A DNA stretch of 43,804 nucleotides. Source: an uncultured Acetatifactor sp. (lineage in GTDB: Bacteria; Bacillota; Clostridia; Lachnospirales; Lachnospiraceae). A program made the translations under genes and the position numbers. Position 1 is the first letter of the stretch, and each line of letters starts with the position of its first letter. The stretch lies in the NCBI GenBank assembly GCA_910578815.1, contig CAJTSE010000017.1:1-43804 (forward strand). Direction: 5' to 3'. Under the pieces are notes generated by a model, which did no database searches, was not told the DNA's origin, and saw only the letters and a list, made by a program, of their open reading frames with translations. Below are positions 7,430 through 16,506 of this stretch, piece by piece.

Positions 7430-10048
7430 CTACCTTCCAATATCATACACGCTTTTGACTGTCAAGCCTTCAGGTTTACCCTTTAGAATTTTTACCCTCC
7501 TGCTTCCCCCGTTCATATCAAAATAATTGTCCTCAAGCAGCAGGTCCTGATTTTGATTTTGAATTTCCACGGATTTAGCATAAGCCTTGGCCGTTATCAC
7601 CAGCTCATCCCCCTCCACCTGAACGGTTAGTTCAGGGTCCGCAAAACAAAAATGCTTGGGCGGGCAGAATAGAACCGTGCCCGCGGACAAAGGCTGTTCC
7701 GCCTCCCGGCATTCATAGCTTACATAATTTTCATACAGCTCCGCGTCCATGCAGTCTTCCTTTGCCAGCCAGACTGCAGACAGGGCCGGAACCGTCACCT
7801 CCGTGCTTCCGCCTCTTAAAATATCTCCCCGATTATTCCGCAGATTCCACTCCACCTGCAGCCGTCTCTCCTGCATTGTCTCGTTGGACACATTCAGGCG
7901 AATGGACTTTTTCACCTCATAGGGCTGGGCATTGGGATTGGTGTCCTGGGTGAGGATTCCTTCCTCTTCGCAGGAAAGCAGAACGGGTGCAAAAAACCGC
8001 TTTGCGAAATACTGGGCCGCCTTCCATCTCCCACAATAATCAATCGCAGCCCAGCTTGCCACCGGCCAGCAGTCATTGAGCTGCCAGATGATGGTGCCCA
8101 TACAGCGGCCTCTGTTCCGGCGAAAATGCTCCACCCCATACCGCAGCGCCTCCGCCTGCAGGAGCTGGGAAGCATAGAGGATGCCGTCAAAGCTTAACGG
8201 ATAAAGATAGGTCTGCTCCATATAATTCATAATCTTGCCGTTTGCCGCACTGTTGCGCTGGTGCTTTTCCATCACATAGGAAAAAATATTTCTGTCCTCC
8301 GGCTCCGTAAAGGTTTCCACCGTTTTTGACAGTGGGAAGGACTGGAATCCGAATTCCGATACATAACGGAAAAAGAATTTCCGATATTCCGTGATGGGTT
8401 TATTCCCATGCCATACGTCCCAATAGTGCGTATCGCCACGGTTGGGATCGTTGGGATAATCAAAGCTGCCCCCGGAGGAAGGACTGGAGGGCCAGTAAAA
8501 GGTGCCCGGATCATGCTCCTTTAACACCTTGGGGATAATATACTCATACATCTTGATATAATCCGCCCGCTCCTGCTGCCTGCTGACCCAAAGACCGCTC
8601 TCCACAAAGGATTCCATCTCGTTATTCCCGCACCACAGGGCCAGGCTGGCATGATGGCGGATGCGCTTTACATTGTCAATAAATTCCGCCGTAATATTTT
8701 CCTCAAATTCCTCTGTTAAATCATACACCGCGCAGGCAAACATAAAGTCCTGCCAGACGATGAGCCCCAGCTCGTCGCAGGCATCCCAGAAATCGTCGCC
8801 GGGATAATACCCGCCGCCCCAAACGCGAATGCAGTTAAAATGCGCCGCCTTTGCCTGTTCCAGCAGTTCTCTGGTGCGCTCCGGCGTTACCCGTGGCAGG
8901 ATATTATCCTCAGGAATATAATCCGCGCCCATGGCAAAGATCTGCACACCGTTGACCTCATGGGCAAAGGTCTCCCCGTATTCGTCCTTTTCAATATGCA
9001 CGGTCAGAGTACGCAGGCCGATTTTTTTCTTCCAGGTGTCTAAAATCATTCCGTCCTGCTCCAGGATTACCTCCACCTGATAAAGGGGCTGCTCTCCGTA
9101 TCCCGCAGGCCACCAGAGCTGTGGCTCAGGTATGTTCAGGGCTCCGCTGAAGGCTTTTTCCCGGCCGGAGCTTTTCCCGCAGTGTCCGGACACATACCCC
9201 TCTTCCAGTACAGGCGCTGCTTTCGGCTCATGCAGTTTTTCCGGAACAGATTTTGCTTTCAGTGCATAGACCTTTTCCGGCACAGGGGTTGACTCCGACT
9301 CATACAGTTTCCCGTCAGGTCCTGTCACCTTTATCGCACATGACAACTCCGTCATTTTTTTGTCATCCCTGCCAAAGGACAAAATTCTCTCTTCCCCAAG
9401 CCTGGCCACGTCCACCCGCAGCTTTAGGTTTACCTGTCCCTGCACATGTTCCTGTGTGATATAGACTCCGTCCAGCCTGGCGGTATTATATCCGATCAGC
9501 GACACCTTCCGCCAGATTCCCGCATCCGGCAGGCGGGGACCCCAGTCCCAGCCGAACATGCAATGAGCCTTTCTCAGATAGGGAAAGCCCCGCATGGCAT
9601 CGGAACTGCCGTCAATAAAGCGCTTTTCATAGGCCTCCTGTATGTACCGCGTGGGAGAATGCAGAACCACCTTTAATTCGTTGGGGCCCTCTCTTAACAG
9701 CTCCTTCACGGAATACTCAAAGGTCCTGTGCATGTTGCATACAGAATCCAGCAGGCGGTCGTTTAAATAAATATCCGCCACCGTGTCAATCCCCTCAAAC
9801 CGCAGCAGAACCTCTTCCAAGTCCTTCAATTCTTCCGACGGCCGGAATTTGGTCACATATGTATAATCCCGGTCCATCAGCGCCAGGGCCTTCAGCTCGT
9901 TATCCCGGTAATAAGGATCCTCCATCCTGCCATTGTCCAAAAGGGCCTGATAGACGCTCCCCGGCACCTTTGCCGGAAGGCCCTCTTCCGCTCCTTCACT
10001 GTATAAGGTCCATTGATTGAGCTCTCTGTTTAAGGATTGTGTGTACAT
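7430..10048 (-). CDS. glycoside hydrolase family 2, beta-mannosidase
   Basis: An 872-residue GH2 enzyme of the beta-mannosidase type, expected to release terminal beta-1,4-mannose from mannan oligosaccharides or N-glycan cores in the cytoplasm (no signal peptide). The sugar-binding domain (1-190) has the FGWDWGPRLPDAG signature near 165-177, followed by the immunoglobulin-like domain and the TIM barrel (about 345-660). The catalytic acid is Glu477 in WCGNNE and the nucleophile Glu565 in VSEFGFQS; QLNDCWP completes the family pattern. An unusual insert at residues 247-282 is three tandem 12-residue repeats (see 9203-9310). The ATG at 10048 follows GGAGGG. The gene is monocistronic between a divergent promoter region and a terminator. 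Confidence 0.92.
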   Translation of the reverse strand: MYTQSLNRELNQWTLYSEGAEEGLPAKVPGSVYQALLDNGRMEDPYYRDNELKALALMDRDYTYVTKFRPSEELKDLEEVLLRFEGIDTVADIYLNDRLLDSVCNMHRTFEYSVKELLREGPNELKVVLHSPTRYIQEAYEKRFIDGSSDAMRGFPYLRKAHCMFGWDWGPRLPDAGIWRKVSLIGYNTARLDGVYITQEHVQGQVNLKLRVDVARLGEERILSFGRDDKKMTELSCAIKVTGPDGKLYESESTPVPEKVYALKAKSVPEKLHEPKAAPVLEEGYVSGHCGKSSGREKAFSGALNIPEPQLWWPAGYGEQPLYQVEVILEQDGMILDTWKKKIGLRTLTVHIEKDEYGETFAHEVNGVQIFAMGADYIPEDNILPRVTPERTRELLEQAKAAHFNCIRVWGGGYYPGDDFWDACDELGLIVWQDFMFACAVYDLTEEFEENITAEFIDNVKRIRHHASLALWCGNNEMESFVESGLWVSRQQERADYIKMYEYIIPKVLKEHDPGTFYWPSSPSSGGSFDYPNDPNRGDTHYWDVWHGNKPITEYRKFFFRYVSEFGFQSFPLSKTVETFTEPEDRNIFSYVMEKHQRNSAANGKIMNYMEQTYLYPLSFDGILYASQLLQAEALRYGVEHFRRNRGRCMGTIIWQLNDCWPVASWAAIDYCGRWKAAQYFAKRFFAPVLLSCEEEGILTQDTNPNAQPYEVKKSIRLNVSNETMQERRLQVEWNLRNNRGDILRGGSTEVTVPALSAVWLAKEDCMDAELYENYVSYECREAEQPLSAGTVLFCPPKHFCFADPELTVQVEGDELVITAKAYAKSVEIQNQNQDLLLEDNYFDMNGGSRRVKILKGKPEGLTVKSVYDIGR
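9203..9310 (-). repeat. three in-frame 36-base repeats inside the GH2 gene
   Basis: Residues 247-282 of the beta-mannosidase read KLYESESTPVPE, KVYALKAKSVPE and KLHEPKAAPVLE. These are three diverged copies of a 12-residue unit placed between the galactose-binding-like and immunoglobulin-like parts, where family members usually have a short loop. The copies are similar in DNA too, which indicates tandem duplication with later drift. Confidence 0.8.
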
Positions 10049-10158
10049 TAATTTTCCCTCCGCTCTGTTCGCGATTGTCTGATTTTTATTCTATCTCTTT
10101 CCTGCCGTTGTTGCAAGTAATACGCCAAACTTTCAAGTTTTCATTTATTAGCTTTACT

Positions 10159-10187
10159 TTTACCCCGTCTTTTGCTATCATTATAGT
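10159..10187 (+). promoter_or_regulatory. candidate promoter of the plus-strand secreted/lipoprotein pair
   Basis: TTTACC (10159-10164) and TATAGT (10182-10187) are separated by 17 bases, 29 bases before the start codon of the small secreted protein. A further TATAAT sits at 10192-10197 but has no well-spaced -35. Confidence 0.5.
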
Positions 10188-10216
10188 ACAATATAATTTC
10201 AAAGGAGGGCGTACAC

Positions 10217-10552
10217 ATGAAGAAAAAAAGAACTCTTATATTGTACGTAGCATTGCTGACTTTTCTGGCAGCAGGTATGACCGCATTGGCAGGGCCTCCC
10301 TGGATCGTACCTTCCTGTAAAATTTGCGAAGAATGCGTGGAGCATGGCATGAATTTATCGCATGGAAGCTCATCACATGTCGTGGAATATTCCGAAAACG
10401 GCCAGCTAAAATCAGAAACATGTAACATCAGCTATTCTGAAGATGATGTATGTATGGAATGCCCCAACGGCCATGGAATCATTTGGAGAGGTAGTCATAT
10501 TAAGGAGTTCCATTCCAGTAAATACTGCAACAGCCTTGATTATTGGAAATAA
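10217..10552 (+). CDS. small secreted Cys-rich protein of unknown function
   Basis: A 111-residue protein with a clear signal peptide (KKKR start, hydrophobic core, TALA cleavage region near residue 25). The mature part of about 86 residues has seven cysteines, including CKICEEC and CMEC, plus several His, a pattern that suggests a small zinc- or disulfide-stabilised fold. I do not recognise the family. The start follows AAAGGAGGG with good spacing. The next gene, a lipoprotein, begins 37 bases downstream with its own ribosome binding site, so the two are probably co-transcribed and may work together at the cell surface. Confidence 0.75.
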   Translation: MKKKRTLILYVALLTFLAAGMTALAGPPWIVPSCKICEECVEHGMNLSHGSSSHVVEYSENGQLKSETCNISYSEDDVCMECPNGHGIIWRGSHIKEFHSSKYCNSLDYWK

Positions 10553-10589
10553 TAATTTAGATCATAATTATTACCGGAGGAATGCCGCC

Positions 10590-12935
10590 ATGAAAAAAAA
10601 CATGAAAGCTCTGCTGTATCTGCTGGCATTGACAATACTTTCCGGCTGCGGCCGGCAGGCCGATCCGCCCTCTCAGGCGGACAGCGGAACCGAATCAGCA
10701 CCGGAATCCGGACCAGACTCCCTACAATGGACAGCAAAAAGCTTTGCTCCGCCGGAAGTGGCAGAGTCCCCTCTCTGGGCCGGAGAATATGTGCCCTGGG
10801 ATTTCGGCGCTTCCTCCGAAACAGAAAACATAACCTGTCTGGATCATGGCGTATGGGGGGAATTGTTCTGGTCCCTGAATCAAAGGCAGGAAACCGGTGA
10901 AGCGGAGGATAATTATATCCTTGAAATCTGCGACACCGCCAGTATGGAATATACGGTGAAGCAATTTTCTCTGACGGATATTGGTCTAAGCGGTGCATAC
11001 GGCTATCTTCTGAGCGGTGTGGATTTTATTGACCGGGATCATTATGCGTTCCGCTGGCAGAGCTACGAACAGAATGGGGACGAAACCTTCCGTCAGACTG
11101 CAGACCAGATCATCTATACGAATCTTGCCGGCGAGGTTTATGCGCTGGACTTTCTGGCTCTCTATCCGCAAATGGAAATCGAGCAGGACCAAATGACAGG
11201 TTTTCCCCGTGTGCAGTTTATGGACTTTTGCTGTGACGGAAAAGGCAATATCGGCGTACAAATACGCAGGGAATCCGGCGGCGCATTTTACCTGTTTGAT
11301 CAAAGCGGATGGCTCCTGTTAAGCTATCAAGGGAACGTAAATCAGCAGTGGGCAGACACTCTGCGCACCCCGGACGGAGAGCTGGTTCTCCCCGTCTATG
11401 ACGGCTCAGGGAAAAGCTACGAATTTCTGTGGGCAGACGCGGAAAGCAAAAAAATGTGCTCCCTGGCCAAAATGGAGGCCTCTTCTCCCTTTATCGCCCG
11501 GATTTACGGGATACTGGGAAATGAAATGTATTATCGCTATCAGACAGGCGAGGCAGACAGTATCGCCGTCTGGAATATTAGAAACGGCCAGGGATTCCAG
11601 GTTTTCGACCTGGCTGCCATGGGAATCGACGTACGGTTTCAAACCCTGCTGGCGCTGCGGGAAGGGCAGCCGCCTGTCCTCCGGCTGACAAAAACAGGCT
11701 CGAAAAGCTCCAGCGACTGGCTCACCACTTTGACGACGCAGAAACCGGAGCCGAAGGGGATTGTCCGGGTAACGGATCTCACGGCCAGGGGCTATATGAC
11801 CTCCAGCGAAACCATTATCAGCTGCACCACTCTGGCCTCTCTGGAAAATCCTAATTTTCGTTATCAATATGAAGACGCTTCCGCCCAGGAGGACCGGGAC
11901 AGGGTCTTTGCCCAGCTTTCTCAGGGACAGGGACCGGACCTGCTGTTCGTATCTCAGGAGGATCTGTACCTGCTGGCGGAAAAAGGGCTGCTTTTGAATA
12001 TCGAAGAGTTTATTCCCGAAGAGCTTCAGGAAAAGCTTCTGACCGGAGCGCTGGAGCTGGGAACCATAGACGGACGGCTTATGGGAATGCCGGCGTCGGT
12101 TGAGGCAGAATCGCTGGTAATAGCAGCAGATACCTGGCCGGAGGGCAGATGGCGCCTGGAGGATGTGGTTACTCTGATGGAGAACGGCCGTTTAAAAGGA
12201 GCCTTCTATATTCCTGACGCCATGAACGGTAATTACACTGCCCCGCCAATGACAGTTCTTGCGCTGACAAAACGCAGCCTTGGGGATTCTGTGCTGATCG
12301 ACCGCTCCGTCGCAAAAAGTTATTTTAACGGCGAGCTGTTCCTTCGTTTACTGGAAATCACACAAACGGATATACATGATACCGTTCCCGAATCCGAAGG
12401 CTGGTTTGATGACGGGACCCACATGATCCGTTTTCATTCTGACCACGAGTCCTATTATAATGAATTTTTTACCCGCCTGGAGGCGGAAGGCGGCCGGATG
12501 ATCGGTTACCCCACGGAAGGAACCAACGGCAATTATCTGGTAACGGACGGTATCCTGGTGGTAAATGCCAACATACCAAACCGTGAAGCGGCGGCCTGCT
12601 TCCTGAAAACACTTCTGGGAGAAGAGCTTCAGGCGAAGGAAATGAATAATCTGAGTGTATTGAAAAAGAACCCGGAGGACGAATTGCGCTGGGACGCTTC
12701 CGGCAGCCCTATTTACTGGGGGATGCCCATGACCGTATTTGCGGACGGGACCACACCCCTCCACCGCATGGAAGCCTTCCTGGAAAGCTGTACGGCGGCT
12801 CCGCGGAATTCTCTTCAGGTTTACAATATTCTCTATGAGGAATTGCTGGCCATGTACTCGGACCATAAGACACCCGAAGATACCGCAGACCTTATCCACC
12901 GCCGTGTTCAGCTTTATCTGGATGAAGGGAACTGA
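10590..12935 (+). CDS. lipoprotein with N-terminal propeller-like and C-terminal solute-binding domain
   Basis: A 781-residue surface lipoprotein. The start at 10590 has GGAGG at 10576-10580 and gives a clean signal peptide with lipobox LSGC (Cys20); an in-frame frame runs back to 10443 but overlaps the previous gene. A Ser/Glu/Pro linker follows, then about 380 residues of beta-rich repeats with Asp/Gly turns, as in a beta-propeller. The last ~350 residues resemble a family 1 solute-binding protein (a GPDLLFVSQEDLYLLAEKG-like stretch, then GTIDGRLMGMPASVE). No transporter genes are nearby. A substrate-sensing or capture role is inferred. It ends 8 bases from the convergent fucosidase gene, with no terminator between them. 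Confidence 0.75.
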   Translation: MKKNMKALLYLLALTILSGCGRQADPPSQADSGTESAPESGPDSLQWTAKSFAPPEVAESPLWAGEYVPWDFGASSETENITCLDHGVWGELFWSLNQRQETGEAEDNYILEICDTASMEYTVKQFSLTDIGLSGAYGYLLSGVDFIDRDHYAFRWQSYEQNGDETFRQTADQIIYTNLAGEVYALDFLALYPQMEIEQDQMTGFPRVQFMDFCCDGKGNIGVQIRRESGGAFYLFDQSGWLLLSYQGNVNQQWADTLRTPDGELVLPVYDGSGKSYEFLWADAESKKMCSLAKMEASSPFIARIYGILGNEMYYRYQTGEADSIAVWNIRNGQGFQVFDLAAMGIDVRFQTLLALREGQPPVLRLTKTGSKSSSDWLTTLTTQKPEPKGIVRVTDLTARGYMTSSETIISCTTLASLENPNFRYQYEDASAQEDRDRVFAQLSQGQGPDLLFVSQEDLYLLAEKGLLLNIEEFIPEELQEKLLTGALELGTIDGRLMGMPASVEAESLVIAADTWPEGRWRLEDVVTLMENGRLKGAFYIPDAMNGNYTAPPMTVLALTKRSLGDSVLIDRSVAKSYFNGELFLRLLEITQTDIHDTVPESEGWFDDGTHMIRFHSDHESYYNEFFTRLEAEGGRMIGYPTEGTNGNYLVTDGILVVNANIPNREAAACFLKTLLGEELQAKEMNNLSVLKKNPEDELRWDASGSPIYWGMPMTVFADGTTPLHRMEAFLESCTAAPRNSLQVYNILYEELLAMYSDHKTPEDTADLIHRRVQLYLDEGN

Positions 12936-12943
12936 GGAAAGCT

Positions 12944-15559
12944 CTAAAACTCTTGCTGCCAGCTTTGTCCTGCCTGCAGTTTTACGCCAATATGCTCCGT
13001 TCCGCAAATGACAGTTGTGTCACAATCTTTTTGTGCCGTGATTACCGCCTTTGTCAGCTGCCCCTGATGCCAGTGCATCTCCAGCTCCGCGTTTCCTGCC
13101 AGCCGCAGCCCCTTGACGGAGCCCGTATTCCAGGCCTTCGGCAGCGCAGGAAGCAGCACCACTCGCTTTTCGTTACTCTGGGCCAGCATACCGCACATTG
13201 CCGCGCAGGCTCCAAAGTTGCCGTCTATCTGAAAGGGCGGATGCCGGTCAAACAGATTGGGATAAGTAGACTGTCCCAGCATCTTTTCAATATTTTCATA
13301 GGTCTTTTCCCCGTCCTGCAGGCTGGCATAATGATTCATGATCCAGGCTCTGCTCCAGCCCGTGTGGCCGCCTCCGTGAGAAAGCCTGAACTCTAAAGTC
13401 TTCCGGGCCGCTGCCGCCAGCTCTGGTGTCCCGTCCGCGGTAATCTCCCCTCCAGGATAAAGCCCATACAGATGAGAAATATGACGATGGCCCGGCGCAA
13501 CCTCTTCATAATCCTGCTGCCATTCCATAATCCTGCCGCTGTCACTGATCCTCGTAGGCATCAGCTTATCCCTGCAGGCACGGACCTGCTCCATCAATTC
13601 GGGAATACTTTCCACATCGGGAATCTCGCAGCCCGCAGGTGGCACCTTCCCCAGCGCTTCCCAGGCTCCCAGACAGGCCGTAAACAGATGCCGCAGAATC
13701 TGATTATCCATGGTAGCTCCTACGCAGCAGGCCCCCCTCTCTCCATTTGGCAGCCTGTAGGAATTTTCCGGCGACACGGAGGGGCTGGTCACCAGATAAC
13801 CATCCCTCTCAATCAGAAAATCCACAAAGAACAGAGACGCCTCCGCCAAAACGGGAAATGCCCTCTTTAAAAAGGCTTCCTCCAGGGTATATTGATAGTG
13901 AATCCAGAGGTGGGTAGCCAGCCAGGCCCCTCCCATGGTCCAATAAGAGCCGGGATACCAGATGTCCTGAGGTGCAGAATCCCCGTGGATGTCCGTGTTA
14001 TGATGGGCCACAAAGCCTCTGCAGCCGTACATTTCCCGTGCCGTACGCCTGCCGTTCTTTTGTACCTTCTCCAAAAGATCAAACAACGGCATATGGCATT
14101 CAGACAGGTTGCAGCTCTCCACATGCCAGTAATTCATTTCCGCATTGATGTTGATGGTATACTTGCTGTCCCAGGGGGGCGTAAAGTCCCTGTTCCAAAG
14201 CCCCTGCAGGGTGGCGGGAAGCCCACCTGCCCGGCTGCAGCTGACAGTTAAATACCTTCCGAAGTCAAAGAGCAGCTTACTTAAACCTACGTCTGCATTC
14301 CCCTCCTTCGCCTGCTCCAGCCGCCTGTCCGTGGGCAGAGCATCAAAGGCTTCACTGCCCGCCAGTTCAAACTCAAAGCGGCCATATAGGGCACGGTAAT
14401 CCGCTTCATGTTCCGATAACAGCTCCTTCCAGTCCTTTCCCAGCGCCTTTTCGATCCGACGCTTCAATCCTGTATGAAGCAACGCCTGCAACGCCGCCTG
14501 AATCCGATATTCCTGTCTCTCATATTCCGGAAGATCCACTCTCTCTGCCAGATGCAGAAAATGCAGTGCTCCGGGCCCGGAGAAGTCCTGCGGCTGCAGC
14601 TCGGAAGCGTCTTTTCGATCTGCGGACAAACCGTCTCCTTTGGCCTTTCGCTCTGTAAGCAGGCTGTCCCCTGCCTTCTGCTCTGTGAGCAAACAGTCCG
14701 CTGTCTTCTGCTCTGTGAGCAAGCAGTCCTCCGTCTCCTTCCGCTCTGCCAGCCGGCCGTCTCCCCTTGCCAGCCGGCCGTCTCCCCTTGCCAGCCGTTC
14801 CTGTAAAAGACTTTCTGTCACGGCGTTCAGCTCTTCTGCCGGATAATGATAAGTGGTATCCGCAGTAAAATATAAAATGACCTCTTTGGCCCCTTCCACG
14901 TTCAAGCACTCTCCAAGAACGGACACCCTGCCGCCGCCCATGGCTTTCGCATACAGCCCCATGGAAAATTCATATCCACCCCGGCCCAGATTTCCATATA
15001 GCTCAATCCCGTTTTCGCCTGACCGGCCCACGCCGTCAAAGAATTTACCCCGACGCAGCCTGGTGGTAAAGTCCACTGTGCCCGGTCCTTCCGCCGTAAA
15101 GCGCATGATCATGCAGTCAGCCGGATGAGAGGCAAAGATTTCCCTGCGGTATAGGGTATCCCCTGCCTGAAACTCCGTCAGTGTCACCGCCCGGTCCAGG
15201 TCCAGACTCCTGACATAGCCTGTAACATCTTGCCTGTCTATGCCGTAAAAGGTAAATCCGATTTCCCCCAGAGTCTGATAGGGGTGCATACTGTCCGGAC
15301 AACCGGACATGGACTGGTCCATCAGCCGCTCCGCCTTTGCTATTTCCCCCTCATCCAAGTATTTGCGAATCAGGGGCAGATTGGCCTTAAAGTCCGGGTT
15401 GATCCTGTCAGCCTTTCCCCCGTACCACATGCTTTCCTCGTTCACCTGGATCTGCTCCCTGTCCGTACCGCCATATACCATGGCCCCCAGCCTGCCGTTG
15501 CCGATGGGCAGCGCTTCCTCCCATTCTTTGGCGGGCTGTTCATACCATAATTTGCTCAT
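12944..15559 (-). CDS. glycoside hydrolase family 95, alpha-L-fucosidase
   Basis: An 871-residue GH95 enzyme, expected to remove terminal alpha-1,2-L-fucose (or L-galactose) from host or plant glycans. No signal peptide is present, so it probably acts inside the cell on imported oligosaccharides. The N-terminal beta domain begins ALPIGNGRLGAMVYGG. The (alpha/alpha)6 barrel has the NIN pair near 470-472 matching the Asn residues that activate water in characterised GH95 enzymes, Glu near 598 in SPENSY and Asp near 779 in IDGNFG. Family members are usually 750-800 residues; the excess is a repeat insert at 255-321. The ATG follows AAAGGGG. It lies just downstream of the defence operon, 62 bases from the kinase stop, with no terminator visible between them. 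Confidence 0.92.
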   Translation of the reverse strand: MSKLWYEQPAKEWEEALPIGNGRLGAMVYGGTDREQIQVNEESMWYGGKADRINPDFKANLPLIRKYLDEGEIAKAERLMDQSMSGCPDSMHPYQTLGEIGFTFYGIDRQDVTGYVRSLDLDRAVTLTEFQAGDTLYRREIFASHPADCMIMRFTAEGPGTVDFTTRLRRGKFFDGVGRSGENGIELYGNLGRGGYEFSMGLYAKAMGGGRVSVLGECLNVEGAKEVILYFTADTTYHYPAEELNAVTESLLQERLARGDGRLARGDGRLAERKETEDCLLTEQKTADCLLTEQKAGDSLLTERKAKGDGLSADRKDASELQPQDFSGPGALHFLHLAERVDLPEYERQEYRIQAALQALLHTGLKRRIEKALGKDWKELLSEHEADYRALYGRFEFELAGSEAFDALPTDRRLEQAKEGNADVGLSKLLFDFGRYLTVSCSRAGGLPATLQGLWNRDFTPPWDSKYTININAEMNYWHVESCNLSECHMPLFDLLEKVQKNGRRTAREMYGCRGFVAHHNTDIHGDSAPQDIWYPGSYWTMGGAWLATHLWIHYQYTLEEAFLKRAFPVLAEASLFFVDFLIERDGYLVTSPSVSPENSYRLPNGERGACCVGATMDNQILRHLFTACLGAWEALGKVPPAGCEIPDVESIPELMEQVRACRDKLMPTRISDSGRIMEWQQDYEEVAPGHRHISHLYGLYPGGEITADGTPELAAAARKTLEFRLSHGGGHTGWSRAWIMNHYASLQDGEKTYENIEKMLGQSTYPNLFDRHPPFQIDGNFGACAAMCGMLAQSNEKRVVLLPALPKAWNTGSVKGLRLAGNAELEMHWHQGQLTKAVITAQKDCDTTVICGTEHIGVKLQAGQSWQQEF
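14597..14797 (-). repeat. in-frame tandem repeats inside the GH95 gene
   Basis: Residues 255-321 of the fucosidase are built from two 7-residue units (RLARGDG twice) and about five 10-11-residue units of the type LLTEQKTADC, LLTEQKAGDS and LLTERKAKGDG. The DNA copies are nearly identical (for example the CCGTCTCCCCTTGCCAGCCG block is repeated), so expansion is recent. The insert sits in the N-terminal beta domain, outside the catalytic barrel, and the frame is kept. Confidence 0.85.
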
Positions 15560-15621
15560 AGTGTGTCCCCTTTATCGCTTTGTTGGCTTAATACAGCATC
15601 CCTCGATAACATATATCTTCC

Positions 15622-16506
15622 CTATTTCCGTTCCTCAAAAACAGCATATGTGTCAATCGTTGCTTCATTAATCATCTTTAATAATTCGCCACCGTCTTTT
15701 GGCCTTTTCAAATAATCATTTGCTAATGTTTTTAAAATGATGACCTGCATTTCTTTGGTTGTATCTAGGCCAGATGATTCGTCTAACATACCTGCCGGAA
15801 ATTTCTTCATTATTACAAATGCAAATATCATCCCCATTTGATATATATCTGAGTATGTCCCAATCTCGTCTTTACCAAAGTAATACTTATTTGCTGCTTC
15901 CGGGCTAATCCAAAATATAGGACCTACTTTTTCATTTTCTCCAGTAATGTCACAGTGTTCTGCCGGATCAAGAAACTCACATAATCCAAAATCACTTAAT
16001 AACCACGTTTCACCTTTAATCAGGATATTTTCCGGTTTAATATCCCTATGTATCGCATATTGATGAAGCTCTTTCAGGGCTTCGCACATTCCTCGAAATT
16101 GAGGAATATATGATTCATAGGGTATTATGGAATTATGAAGTAGTAAATCCTTCAAATTAGAATCCGCTTTTTCCATAATGACAAACAATATTTCCTGCCC
16201 ATGAACCATATTCTTATTATTTTTACCTTCTATTACTCCTTCATCAATATACCTTATTATGTGGGGATTGCTTAATCTCTTCATTAACAAAATTTCCTGT
16301 TGAAATCTTTGTTTCCTCTTTTTACTGAAACTAAGCAAAAATTTTACTGCATACATTTCACCTTCCTGACTAATGCACTCATATACTGCACCATTTCCGC
16401 CAGAACCCATCCGATCCCCTATTTCATAACTTTTTTTCGATATTGCAACTATTTCATCATCAATATGATAAACTTTATCTTGATTTAAGTATATTTCCAT
16501 AATCAT
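15622..16506 (-). CDS. soluble Ser/Thr protein kinase, last gene of the defence operon
   Basis: A 294-residue eukaryotic-type protein kinase. All main motifs are visible: glycine loop GSGGNGAVYE (34-43), ATP-anchoring Lys55 in AVKF, helix-C Glu71, HRDIKPEN (153-160), DFG (172-174) and SPE (201-203). It has no transmembrane segment, PASTA repeats or other sensor, so it is cytosolic. Its start overlaps the stop of the DUF262 gene (ATGA type), so it is translationally coupled to the phosphorothioate-type operon. Kinases occur in Pgl/BREX-type defence (PglW) and as abortive-infection Stk2, but one is not part of the described SspABCD modules. A regulatory or suicide role is inferred. Confidence 0.9.
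   Translation of the reverse strand: MIMEIYLNQDKVYHIDDEIVAISKKSYEIGDRMGSGGNGAVYECISQEGEMYAVKFLLSFSKKRKQRFQQEILLMKRLSNPHIIRYIDEGVIEGKNNKNMVHGQEILFVIMEKADSNLKDLLLHNSIIPYESYIPQFRGMCEALKELHQYAIHRDIKPENILIKGETWLLSDFGLCEFLDPAEHCDITGENEKVGPIFWISPEAANKYYFGKDEIGTYSDIYQMGMIFAFVIMKKFPAGMLDESSGLDTTKEMQVIILKTLANDYLKRPKDGGELLKMINEATIDTYAVFEERK

Noticed and set aside
10443..10589. Upstream extension of the lipoprotein gene
   Set aside because: It overlaps the small secreted gene and would bury the signal peptide. The ATG at 10590 has GGAGG and a proper lipobox.
12348..13007. 219-codon minus-strand frame opposite the lipoprotein end
   Set aside because: Antisense to the solute-binding domain of the lipoprotein, with no ribosome binding site.
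14597..14797. Possible CRISPR or intergenic repeat
   Set aside because: The units are multiples of three, stay in the fucosidase frame and are contiguous.
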